19,094 nt of DNA from Epichloe hybrida (taxonomy: Eukaryota > Ascomycota > Sordariomycetes > Hypocreales > Clavicipitaceae), in contig JAFEKR010000145.1 of the NCBI GenBank assembly GCA_019022495.1, forward strand, positions 1 through 19,094, in the 5' to 3' direction. Shown in pieces: positions 1 to 8,599 of the stretch. A program made the position numbers and the translations under genes. How positions within the stretch are numbered: the first letter of the stretch is position 1; the number at the start of each line of letters is the position of its first letter. The notes below the pieces were generated by a model. The model was not told where the DNA came from. It was given only the letters and a program-made list of their open reading frames with translations, and did no database searches.

Positions 1-600
1 GTAACCTGCTTACCTAATTACTAGTGGCGCGGTTATGGCTGCGCTTATAGCCACAACGCAATTAAACAATTTATAATTAATTAGAACATAATTAATTAGG
101 ATTAGTTATTCACATGGTTAGTCGTAACTATTAATAGCTATAACGTGGCTATTAACAGTTACTTACATAACTATTAATAGCTATAGTGTAGCTATTAGGC
201 TTGTAATGCAAGCTAGTAATAAAAAGGTCCTTTGACTAGAAAGGGCTAAAAATAAGTCTTATTTTTAACAAATATATGTAGTCTTTAATAAATACCTTAC
301 TCTATAAGCACGTGGCTATCTTATAGCTAGCTAGTCTCTTTATTATTTACATAGCCTAAAAGTTCTCTAAAGACTTGCTTTAATGAACATCCTGTCTCTG
401 ACCTCTGCGCTCCTAACAGATATAGCCTTATATTAATTTCTAAGTATTAGGGTTATTACTAAGAGAGATATTAGTACTAGAGAATAATATATTAAAGCTA
501 TTTACTCCTAAGTATTAGATATATAGCTTCCTTATATTCTAAGTATACATTAAAGCTTCTTTTATAAGCTTAATATACTTTACTAATAAGCAAATAGTGT
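1..600. repeat. AT-rich, RIP-like decayed repeat remnant
   Basis: This stretch is strongly AT-rich, dominated by TA dinucleotides, and has no sizeable open reading frame. It contains an 18-nt element beginning TAACTATTAATAGC that occurs at 125-142 and again at 168-185, a period of 43 bp. The sequence after the two copies differs partly by C/T and G/A changes, as expected if repeat-induced point mutation acted on a duplicated element. AT-rich, TpA-rich blocks of this kind in Pezizomycotina are usually mutated transposons. No transposase or reverse-transcriptase motif survives, so the element type cannot be named. The RIP interpretation is an inference from composition. Confidence 0.6.
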
Positions 601-850
601 AGACACCGTCCTTCCGGATTAGGACTAACGCGATATGCGCATTTAGTGACCCCACCTGCCGGCTTGTGAGTTGTGACTAAAATATTTTCACAAGAGCACG
701 CACGCAATTCGTAAATTGCGATGCATACTCTGTACTGCTATCGTTTCCTGGAATAATTCTTTGCGCACACCTATTTTGCATCATATCCAAGGAAACGGAC
801 CTGCTGCTTTTAGACGTACCATTGAGTGCGGGCAAATCAGCTTTAGCCAG
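600..850. other. Boundary between AT-rich remnant and F-box gene
   Basis: At about 600 the composition returns to normal GC. The segment 603-670 (ACACCGTCCTTCCGG onward) looks unmutated and contains an imperfect GC-rich palindrome around GCGATATGCGC. It could be the outer end of the decayed element or ordinary 5' flank of the F-box gene. The F-box reading frame stays open upstream of its first ATG as far as 716, but with no in-frame ATG there, so this part is treated as leader. Confidence 0.3.
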
Positions 851-1897
851 ATGGTCATGTCGCTGCACCGACTCCCTCCAGAGCTTCTGCTTAATATCCT
901 GCGCCTCTTAGGCTCAGCGTTTTTTCACCAGGATGTTCGTCGCCTTCTCGTCTCAAAATGGTGGTACCAGATTGCTTGGCCAATGTTCCTCCAAGATCTC
1001 GAATTCCGGGCAGAAACACTCAGAAGCTTTATTCTCGCGTCGGAAAGAGTGGGCATGGTTCGTTCAATACAGGAGTATGTGATAACAGCCACCCTGGTCC
1101 TCGACGGTTTTGAGAATTGGGATTCAGCACACTCTACGGTGACTGCTACAGAATTATCCGAGATTGACTTCGAAATCGTTAATATGTGGACCTCCCAGTT
1201 GAATGGGTACGCTGCTGCTTTTGCTGGTATACTTCAACAATGTACGAGGCTTCAACGTCTTAGACTTGAAGCGCGGCCAGAGCGCCATGACCCCCGTTTA
1301 TGCCTACAGCGACGGGATTATTTGATGGCAGCACCTCTAGCTAGCCTAGTATCTATCAGCCACTTGACTTGCCTCGAAATTGATACAGCTGGCACATACC
1401 CAATAAACGACAGCAAGACGACTAGAGTACATCTTTGCAGCAAAATCAGTACTATGCTTCTAACTCTTCGGCGATTGCGCTGCCGAATGAGTAGTATTTG
1501 TCCTTTCATCTTTAATGTCCCTAGAAGCGGTCTACTTCTTAATATAGAGGAGGTTATTATTAACTTAAGTCTTTCGGAAACATGTGGTTCAGATACTTCA
1601 TACCGCTACCCAAGCCGATGCGGATTTAACACCAGCGATACTTTTCCACAATTAAAGGCGGATATGGAATCTTCGGCGAGAGAGCTTGTGTTCGCAATGC
1701 AAAGCCCACGTATTGTCAGGATCCTATCACATACATTTCCCGGATTGGCCCTGCGTTCATTTGATGTTTTGACAGAACGTCAAATGGTACTAACGCCTGC
1801 TGCGCCATGGGACGCGGATGGGGAAGAGGTGGAAGACAGAGTCTCAACGGAGGATCGATTTGACTCCGATTCCTCATCCGAAGAGTTCTTGTTGTAG
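851..1897 (+). CDS. F-box domain protein
   Basis: A single-exon gene of 348 aa. The start is the first in-frame ATG (851); a second ATG two codons later (857) is an equal alternative. Residues ~4-45 (LHRLPPELLLNILRLLG and onward) fit a fungal F-box, with the LPPEL motif, the hydrophobic helix and a following V-rich/K-W segment. F-box proteins bind Skp1 in SCF ubiquitin ligases and use their C-terminal region to choose substrates. The rest has regularly spaced Leu-rich segments (for example LQRLRLEARPE, LTCLEID) that hint at irregular leucine-rich repeats, and it ends in an acidic, serine-rich tail (DSDSSSEEF). The frame is intact despite the decayed neighbours on both sides. Large, variable F-box families are common in fungal accessory regions. 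The substrate is unknown. Confidence 0.75.
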   Translation: MVMSLHRLPPELLLNILRLLGSAFFHQDVRRLLVSKWWYQIAWPMFLQDLEFRAETLRSFILASERVGMVRSIQEYVITATLVLDGFENWDSAHSTVTATELSEIDFEIVNMWTSQLNGYAAAFAGILQQCTRLQRLRLEARPERHDPRLCLQRRDYLMAAPLASLVSISHLTCLEIDTAGTYPINDSKTTRVHLCSKISTMLLTLRRLRCRMSSICPFIFNVPRSGLLLNIEEVIINLSLSETCGSDTSYRYPSRCGFNTSDTFPQLKADMESSARELVFAMQSPRIVRILSHTFPGLALRSFDVLTERQMVLTPAAPWDADGEEVEDRVSTEDRFDSDSSSEEFLL

Positions 1898-2013
1898 AGA
1901 GTCGAGACAGAAAAGGCTAAATATCCGGCGTTACACCAACGGAGCTTGGGTATAATACTACTGTAGCAAGACGTGCAGAATATTGTAATATTAACTCGAT
2001 CACTCTGCCTTGG

Positions 2014-3329
2014 TCAATAAAATTCGACACCCCCATATGCCGCAACGAGTTGCTTCCAAGACACACCATCTCCATAGATGAGGGTAGACACCAATCGCCC
2101 ATCGCATAGTGCGCGATACGGGCGACTATAGGTGCAACGGTGAGTGATCTCGGCTTGTTTCGAACCGGGAATCATATAGAGCTTCGTTTTGTGATCAGCC
2201 GTTGGTGATGTTCGTTTCGCTTTATTGACAAGCTCTTGCAAACAGTCGCGGACAGCGTCTCTGAAGTCGATGATAATCTGATTCTCACTGCTCGGTAAGG
2301 CAGGGAATGTAATGAGCTCTGGTGAAACAGCCAAACGCTCTAATGGAGCGGTCGCGGCTTGACTCCAATCAATGACTCCAGTCAAATTGTACTGGTCATC
2401 GAAAAGAAGGTTTCCATAATGCAGGTCGAAGTGGCACAAGGGAAAGGGACCATGAAGCCTGTCTTCGATTATGATGTAAGATAAAGCCGTCTTCAGAACC
2501 CAGCAGGCAGTCCTCCACTCTGGGTCGTCGGCGTGTCCCTCAAGAGCACGGCGGTTCCGTTGCTGTCGAAACTTGTAGAACCACTCCAGTGATGTTTGGT
2601 TGCGTTGTCTGACTGAAGGCTCATCCTCTCGCTCCCTTGAAATGATTCGGGGGGGCTCATCGCAGTTTTCGCCGCACCAAATCCTCCCGAGCTGATCGAA
2701 AGCCAAATTTTCGAGCTGAAACAGAACATCCGCCAATTGCGATGCAACGTGCGGTAGGTGCTCGGCAGGTGCTCGGCAGGTACGTGCCTTGCGATGATGC
2801 TGTCAAGAACCTGGCCCTCCAGGTATTCCATAAGAACGTATGGAAACCCAAATCCATTGGTCGGAGAAACATAGAAGGCAAAGACTTGCGGAACCGGTAT
2901 GGTCGTACGACTATTGAGTGTTTTCATGGTTGCAATCTCACTCAGCATATCCATTGCATTTTCGCGGACTCGAGACGGGTCTACCGGAGCGTGGTGAACC
3001 CTGGCAATCCAATAGACATGGTCGGAGAAGGCAATTTTGAACACCAGATTGTTCATCCCGTATGCAAAAGACGCCAAATTGATGGCACAAGTGATACCGC
3101 TGGCTATGCTTCCATCTCGAGCTTTACGGGAGAGTAGCGCGACCTCTTGAAGGTGTCCAAAGTTTGCGGAGGCTATAATCGCATGTATTTGCTTGTGGAT
3201 CTTGTTGGCGCTTGTGTCCAGGCTGTCCGGTGTGTGCCAATTTGCTCTTGCGCCCAAATGGACAAGTTCTTCGCGAATCAGTGTTCGTGTTCCAATCCGT
3301 ATTATGCTCGCGAAACAGTTTTTGTGGGT
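2014..3329 (-). pseudogene. Aminoglycoside-phosphotransferase (APH) family protein, frame broken
   Basis: Two overlapping minus-strand frames carry one kinase-like protein. The N-terminal half (in frame from 3329 to ~2758) has a nucleotide-binding-like segment (NNLVFKIAFSDHVYWIARV) and the hinge-like FPYVLMEYLEGQVLD. The C-terminal half (2736-2014) has the Brenner-type catalytic motif LCHFDLHYGNLLFDD followed by NLTGVIDW, typical of the fungal APH/choline-kinase superfamily. The switch of frame lies at an exact 11-bp tandem duplication (2758-2779); without the second copy the two halves read through as one frame. No in-frame ATG exists between the upstream stop (3330-3332) and Met at 3056, so the normal start also seems lost or lies in an unseen exon. 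A 68-nt GT-AG intron (2783-2716) would also restore frame, but would delete the family-like stretch LADVLFQ. Substrate unknown; fungal members often are not drug-modifying. Confidence 0.75.
2758..2779. repeat. 11-bp perfect tandem duplication inside the APH-like gene
   Basis: GTGCTCGGCAG occurs twice head to tail on the + strand (2758-2768 and 2769-2779). Eleven is not a multiple of three, so the duplication shifts the reading frame exactly where the APH-like protein changes frame. Confidence 0.9.
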
Positions 3330-3503
3330 TTATAAATTATGACCCAAGGCTGGCTCGAAAAAAACGGTGGCTCTGTCACATGGTGGGGGTAATTCCGTAC
3401 AGCGCCGGTGAGCAAGAAAAACTCCTCCAACCGACTTCTTCCACAACAGAGATAGCTAGACAAGAGTCACAAGACAGACGACTTAGAAACGACCACTCCA
3501 AGT

Positions 3504-3880
3504 ATGCACGATGGAGCTATCCTCCTAATCGGCCCCGAGGAAACAGGCAAGTATGGCCACATTCGGAAGCCTTCTCGCCCAGCCTCTGTCCCAAAGAGCG
3601 CTACAGCCTCGATCGCCACCGGGACGAGCTCTACAGTCTGTACAAGTACGAAAAAAAAACTGCCGCGCAGAAAACATACAAAGAGCAAGGGCTACAGGCA
3701 TTTTACACACCAGTGGACAGTTTTTGACTTCCAGGCTATGTCGCACATCTCGCGAAATGCCAAGAGACTACTTTCCACGGCAAGGTTATCGACTTCGGCA
3801 CTGGACGCTCCGTGTATGAGAAGCCAGACCGACTCGCACAGTTTGAGGAACTGACCCAGCCTTTTCCGGATGTTACCTGA
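3504..3880 (+). pseudogene. Decayed P-loop NTPase, shikimate-kinase-like
   Basis: Coding sense is spread over all three + frames in a consistent N-to-C order. The frame starting at ATG 3504 gives MHDGAILLIGPEETGK, a Walker A-like GxxxxGK in which the following Ser/Thr is Tyr. The frame of 3553 then gives ATFGSLLAQPLS, like the helix after a P-loop. A third frame gives CPKERYSLDRHRDELYSLYK and KTYKEQGLQAFY. The first frame returns with HQWTVFDFQAMSHI, and the third again gives TTFHGKVIDFGTGRSVYEK to a TGA at 3878-3880. The late IDFGTGxSVYE block resembles shikimate-kinase-like P-loop proteins with an IDFGAGxSVYED motif. At least four frame changes make splicing an unlikely explanation, so this reads as a relic. 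The Walker A is altered and the usual C-terminal part after FPDVT is missing. Family assignment is by motif recall only. Confidence 0.6.
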
Positions 3881-4838
3881 TACATTCATTATATGTGCGC
3901 ATTATTGCTCTTATGGCAGCTACAGCAGTCGAATGTGCATCTTGGCTCTTGAGGTATCACAAGCAAGTCATTTGACCAACCAACTCAAATCAGCATCGAG
4001 AGAATCCCATCATCACGGTCAAATGTGCATACGGACCCCCTTCTACTCGGTGAACCCGGCCCAAATGTATTCGACTTGACGGCTTGCCGTCTACCATGCA
4101 GCAGTCTCCCTCCCAAATATCGGCCCTCCCAAAGACATATCCAAGGCAGGGCAGAAAAGTATCGCGATCAAGGAGACGACGGCATCCCTCGTCATGACGA
4201 CCCTGCAGGACCCCATCCAACGACCCGAGGGCGGCTCTCCTTCTTTCTCTCCAGAAAGAAGAATCAACAAATCGTAGCCAAGCGGGATCTCGTTTCTTCC
4301 TCTACCCCACCACGGGGGTACAACAAAAAAAGCAAATCTCTACCCTACCAGCGAGGGACAAGGGACGCGATAATTCGTTTCTCCCTTGTGACATGCAAGT
4401 TTTTGTATCTCGCGGCGCGACACGGCCAATGGCCACAAACCACACATCTCGAGCCTCCCACAAATTTGAAAAAAACAAAGACCTGCTTCCGCAACGCATC
4501 CGCAGCGTTCACGCATCCATCTCTCTCAAAACACCACGTAGTGATTGTGCCCGTCCCTGTCCATTCATTACACGGCAACAAACAGAGATGAGGACCTGCA
4601 GTTCTACCCTTGCGGTACCCCATTTGTCAGACAACGCAAAAGCAAGTCACATATATATCCCTTGGGCCCAAGGGAAACATCGCCCACCCGCGGGTGTCTC
4701 AAACCCCCAAGACGAATTAAAATCCTCAAGGACGAAAAAAAAAAAAAAAGAAAAAAAAGGAAGCATCCAGAAGAACCGCGGACAACACCCATCTCTGAAA
4801 TAAGATTATTCGATCCACGCCAGCGTTGTCGCAGTTCC

Positions 4839-4872
<34 letters not shown>

Positions 4873-5112
4873 GGAGACACCAAAATCAAATAAAACAACA
4901 GCGATACCATAAACAACTTGCACTGAATATTAAAGCCGTGTTCCCCTTCTTCCCATGGCCAATCCCCGGAGCTCGTTCTTCGCTTCTTCTTCTCGAAACC
5001 GCTGAAACCTAGAAGCTCATTTTCCTTAGTTTTCCCATCCTTCACCACCACTCAACTCACAAACCCCTCTTCCTACACCTCGAAAAGAGAAAAAAGGGGG
5101 ACAGGAAAAAAA
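3881..5112. other. Gene-free interval; upstream region of the GPI-anchored protein gene
   Basis: No convincing coding sequence was found; the reading frames here are short, overlapping and lack family-like segments. The interval holds two long A runs (4735-4758, interrupted by one G, and 4847-4872), an 18-bp perfect palindrome (4658-4675), a CCAAT sequence near 4427-4431, and pyrimidine-rich leader sequence between about 4940 and 5090, as is usual ahead of fungal genes. The following gene starts at 5113. Confidence 0.6.
4658..4675. repeat. 18-bp perfect palindrome
   Basis: TCCCTTGGGCCCAAGGGA equals its own reverse complement. It lies about 440 bp upstream of the 5113 start codon, after a short TATATAT stretch. 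Function unknown; it could be a binding site for a dimeric factor or a chance palindrome. Confidence 0.85.
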
Positions 5113-5336
5113 ATGAAGTCCTTCTTCCCCATCGCCTTCATCGCCGGCGTGTCGGCGCAATCACTCACCTCTGCTGCGCAAACGTCCGCCGTGCCAACCG
5201 CCTCTGTCGTCGTTCAGATCCCTCCTGGCGGTGACCAGGACTGTCTGGCCAACTACATCGTCAAGCAATGTCTCCAAACTGAGAGCGACAAGGTACACCT
5301 TCCTTGCGCAATAAAAAAACAGCGCTGCCTGCGTCC

Positions 5337-5384
<48 letters not shown>

Positions 5385-5862
5385 GTATACTAAACAAAAA
5401 ACGTGACAAAAAAAGCTCGCCGCCTGCTCAACAACCGACTACCAGTGCATCTGCTACGCTTCGCAAGCCATCGCCACGTAAGTTCCCACGAGCGAGCCAA
5501 AGTCCATGTCGCTCGCTCGCCAGAAGAAGATGCACGCTCTGACACGTTACTGCCAAAGCTGCTACAACAACTGCCCCAACGACTCTCGCGCCCCCCAGGC
5601 CACGCAGAGCATGAACGCAGCCTGTGCTGTCGCCGCCCAGCACTCGTCTACTTCCTCCAAGCCCCTTACTACCGCTACCGCCACCAACTCCTCCTCCTCC
5701 TCCTCCTCCTCCTCCAGCGACTCGCCCAACCCCACGGATGTCTTCCCCAGCTACACCTTCTCGGCTGGCAGTGCGACCAAGACGAGTGGCGCAGAGAGCC
5801 TGGTCGGCAACGCGGCTGGCCTGCTGGCCGCCATGGCGGGTGTAGTTGCCGCGGCCTTGTAA
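5113..5862 (+). CDS. CFEM-like, serine-rich GPI-anchored secreted protein
   Basis: Three exons are inferred: 5113-5292, 5416-5477 and 5559-5862, giving 181 aa. Intron 1 (GTACAC...AAAAAG, 123 nt) contains a CA microsatellite. Intron 2 (GTAAGT...CCAAAG, 81 nt) has a CTGAC branch-like site about 15 nt before its 3' end. Residues 1-16 form a signal peptide (MKSFFPIAFIAGVSAQ). Residues 44-103 hold exactly eight cysteines (44, 53, 64, 71, 73, 82, 86, 103), with the C-x3-D-x2-C-x-C core typical of CFEM domains; the first gap (C-x8-C) is wider than the usual CFEM spacing. Then follow a Ser/Thr-rich linker with ten serines in a row (125-134) and a hydrophobic C-terminal tail (AAGLLAAMAGVVAAAL) that suits a GPI-attachment signal. 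CFEM and related proteins sit in the fungal wall or membrane, and some bind haem or act in host interaction. Function here is inferred. Confidence 0.85.
5293..5415 (+). other. Intron 1 of the CFEM-like gene, carrying a CA microsatellite
   Basis: Donor AAG|GTACAC and acceptor AAAAAG|CTC join two phase-0 exons and rebuild the cysteine spacing. The dinucleotide CA/AC run spans 5338-5382 (about 22 units). A TACTAAAC sequence near 5388-5395 is a good branch-site candidate. The run is likely to vary in length between strains. Confidence 0.8.
5689..5715 (+). repeat. TCC trinucleotide repeat encoding polyserine
   Basis: Nine TCC units encode nine of the ten consecutive serines in the linker between the cysteine domain and the GPI signal. 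The repeat keeps frame, so changes in copy number would only lengthen or shorten the stalk. Confidence 0.9.
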
Positions 5863-6821
5863 GTGGCATGGATATAAGATATCCAGGATGGATATCGATG
5901 GACTTTTCTTGATTTAACCTTCTGCTGGGGGAGAACATTACATGGTGTGAAATATGGCTTTGTTGAAACAAACTGTACCTCCCATACGTAACCGTTAATA
6001 TTTTGAATACTGCAAAACAAGACACTCAACCACAAAACTTGAGTCACGCGGGTCTTCACACAACAAATCAATATGGCCCGGCCCAACGACGGCTGAAATG
6101 CTCTTGAATGCGACAACTTTTCTGACTTGATTGACCAAGTCACAGCAACTTCATTCGATAATTCATTGCTCAACTTGAGCCACGCGAACCGGTCTTTTGT
6201 ATCAGACGCTATCTCGCAGCTCTCTGTCTTCTGCCATGACCCCCTATGTTACAACTAGGCCGCCATCTCCACTCCCTTCCGGTCTAAATTCATACAACAA
6301 ACAACGCGATCCTAGACCTCAAGTCCACTCAACGCGACGAGACCCTCAACTGGGAAAAAAAAAATTTCACCCGCTTTCCCCCTTTGCGCCTATGTACAAG
6401 AGCAACAAGTCTCTACGGAACCCCCAAAAACTGAAGGGAAAACAATGAAAATAATCGAGCTCGACCCTGCCTTGTTTGGGCCGTCTGGACGCCGATGAAA
6501 TCCACCGATTTTTTTGTTGCCAATATGACCATGGGCATACTTGTCCCATAAAAGTGTGAAACCAAAATGCGCGAGGGTGCTGACGCTAAAGCACTCTCCA
6601 GTAATCCCTTTTTAAAAAAACAGTGGTAGAAAGTAGTAACTAAAATCGAGTATGGTTTAAAGATGAAAGTCGGCAAATGAAGCCATGATGAGTCAGTTTC
6701 ACAAGCTTCACGTGCGTCCCTTGTCGAAGTGCAACATCATACAGAAATAGAAAAGGGCAAGGGATGATGGCATCGAGCAGAGGTAGATGTAGTCGGCGCC
6801 GCAGTATTTTCACCCAGAAGC
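5863..6821. other. Convergent intergenic region between CFEM-like and zinc-finger genes
   Basis: No gene was seen. The stretch separates the 3' ends of two convergent genes. Just after the 5862 stop there are two overlapping inverted repeats: GGATAT/ATATCC (5870-5884) and GATATCC/GGATATC (5878-5896). They could form a hairpin in the 3' UTR. A run of A at 6355-6364 and scattered AT-rich sequence may hold polyadenylation signals, but no single site can be fixed. Confidence 0.5.
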
Positions 6822-8599
6822 TCAATTCCCGTGTGGTCTTCTCTCTTTGGAACGATTCTTCACTGGACCAAGAAAGGTGACGTGTTGTTTCTTTGCATCA
6901 TTCTTACGGAGCCGAACGGTCCCTGAAACAATGTTGGAACCACGACGAAGAGTCCTGGCATCTTGTTCATCATCAAGCGTTATTTCCGCAATGTCAGAGA
7001 CAGACGCGGCGTCGAGCTCGTCACTTCCGCCTGATATGGAAGATCCGTCATCGGAATCGTCGTACTCCCCATCGTCACTAACAAGAGACGGCGCAATATT
7101 GCTGGCCAATGTATTGGGGCTGAGGTTGGCTTCTTCCACATCGTCATCTTCATCGGACACGATACCGGCGGAACCACTCTTGGACATGCCACCCATGGTA
7201 GATTCTGGAGGCGATACGAGAGAAATGGGTTGAGCACGACTCTTGTTGCTGGCTGGGCGACTCGGCGAGTCTTTCTTGGCAGCAGGTGTCTTGCTGGATT
7301 GGGCTGGAACACGCTTGACAACAGGATTGCGAATGGGAGCAGCATCGAGTCCATCAAGGGCGGTAGTGGGACTGCTGGCGTCGTCGGATTCCTCGTCGGG
7401 AGTCATGTCTTCGAGAGAAATCTTGGTCTTGGCATCTGCAACAGCATCACAAATGTTGCCGTTGAAATCGCGGCTTTGCATGAGGCGGGACAGATACGGA
7501 GTTGCAGAAGCATGGTTGAACCTGGCGGCGACAGCCTCGGTCTTCTTGGCTCCGAGCACTTGCGTTCCGAGGTTCTTGGAAGGAATTACGCTGACACCAG
7601 GGAGCTTACCCAGTTGTTGTTGCTGCTTTTGTCAATGGCCTCAATCGGCTGTCCGCTCCTGACAGCTGCTTCCTCGTGGCTCTTGAAATCTCGCTTGTGT
7701 GCGATGCGGCAGTGGTTGATGAAGCCCTGGGTGCTGGAGAAATTTTCACGGTTGCAGTCCAGGCATACCAGCTTAACCGTCTGGCCGTCTGATCGCTTGA
7801 GGATACATGGGCCTGCCTTGTCCTTGGGCTGCGGGTACCCATTAGACAGAGCCTGCAACTTTTGACCAGCGTTACCACGTACAGGTCTGCCCTTTGACAT
7901 GGATCCCATGTCAGTGACGCTGTTTCTCGTTGTTCTGCCTTCGGCGGAAGACAAGCGGCTGCGCGTAAATTCTGCCGGGAGCTGCCACTCGGCCTGCTCG
8001 CCATCAAAGGAGGCATCGGGAATAAGCCATTTGGCATAATGCCGGGCGTATGGTCCGTCGACAACTCCAAATGGCGGTGCCCATCTTGGAACGGGTTCTC
8101 CGAACCGCCTAATGACAGCAGGGCCCTTGCCACTGCTGATGTCCAGCATTTGTTCGGGAGTCGGACAGTGCTGAGGATACGGGATTAAATGACACCTTCT
8201 CAGCTGCTCCAACGCAACCTGACATTTCGCCAACTCTTGATTGATGAGCCGCAACTCTTCATGCTTGAGAAGTACCTCGAGTCCAACTTGATGTCTGATG
8301 ATGTCGCGTGCACGTTCCATGCGATCACCTTCTGTTGAAGCTGGCGAATCGTCGGATGGCGAAGCGCCATTTGCACGGCTCAGATTCAGCTTGGTCCGCT
8401 TTGGCAGCGACTCATCAACTGAAGCGGCATCAGAGTTCTGGAAAGCGTCCCAGCTCCTCTTGGGAGCCGAGCGGCCAGGGATCGAGTGTGACGAAACGCT
8501 CTCTGTGTTGCCAGCAAGTTGATAGCCGCCTGACGAGTCTGATGTGAGATCCGCAGTCTGGTCGCTTCCCCGTGACTCAGTGCTCCAGAATCGAAACAT
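6822..8599 (-). CDS. Ahc1-like C2H2 zinc-finger protein (putative ADA/HAT complex component)
   Basis: Exon 1 runs from ATG 8599 (MFRFWSTESRGSDQ) to about 7610, and exon 2 from about 7544 to the stop at 6822, giving about 570 aa. Residues 279-301 hold a single C2H2 finger (CLDC ... HCRIAH; C279, C282, H296, H301) followed by KRDFKSHEEAA. This layout recalls the Ahc1-like zinc-finger family; Ahc1 is a subunit of the yeast ADA histone acetyltransferase complex. A helical, possibly coiled-coil stretch lies at ~105-136. The N-terminus has a basic PKRTK motif suiting a nuclear protein. The C-terminal third is highly acidic (SDEDDDVEE, DDGEYDDSDDG) and ends in a basic tail. The upstream extension to 9025 has no ATG-initiated support and is taken as 5' leader. 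The exon junction is uncertain: a 65-nt GT-AG intron (7609-7545) restores frame. Exact complex membership is inferred from family resemblance. Confidence 0.75.
7545..7609 (-). other. Putative short intron in the zinc-finger gene (junction uncertain)
   Basis: The donor TGG|GTAAGC is strong. Acceptors at 7545 (65 nt) or three bases later on the transcript (68 nt) both restore the downstream frame. No good CTAAC-like branch site is visible. The would-be intron is itself open in the downstream frame (KLPGVSVIPSKNLGTQ), so a frameshift, natural or from sequencing, is a real alternative. Confidence 0.5.

Noticed and set aside
1917..2102. 61-codon minus-strand frame after the F-box gene
   Set aside because: It overlaps the 3' end of the APH-like gene in another frame and has no features of its own.
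3212..3727. 171-codon + strand frame
   Set aside because: Its first half is antisense to the APH-like gene and has no family features; only its end matches part of the P-loop relic.
4735..4872. Long poly-A tracts as possible retroposed poly-A tails
   Set aside because: No reverse-transcribed coding sequence or target-site duplication beside them; similar homopolymers occur in introns and gaps across the window.
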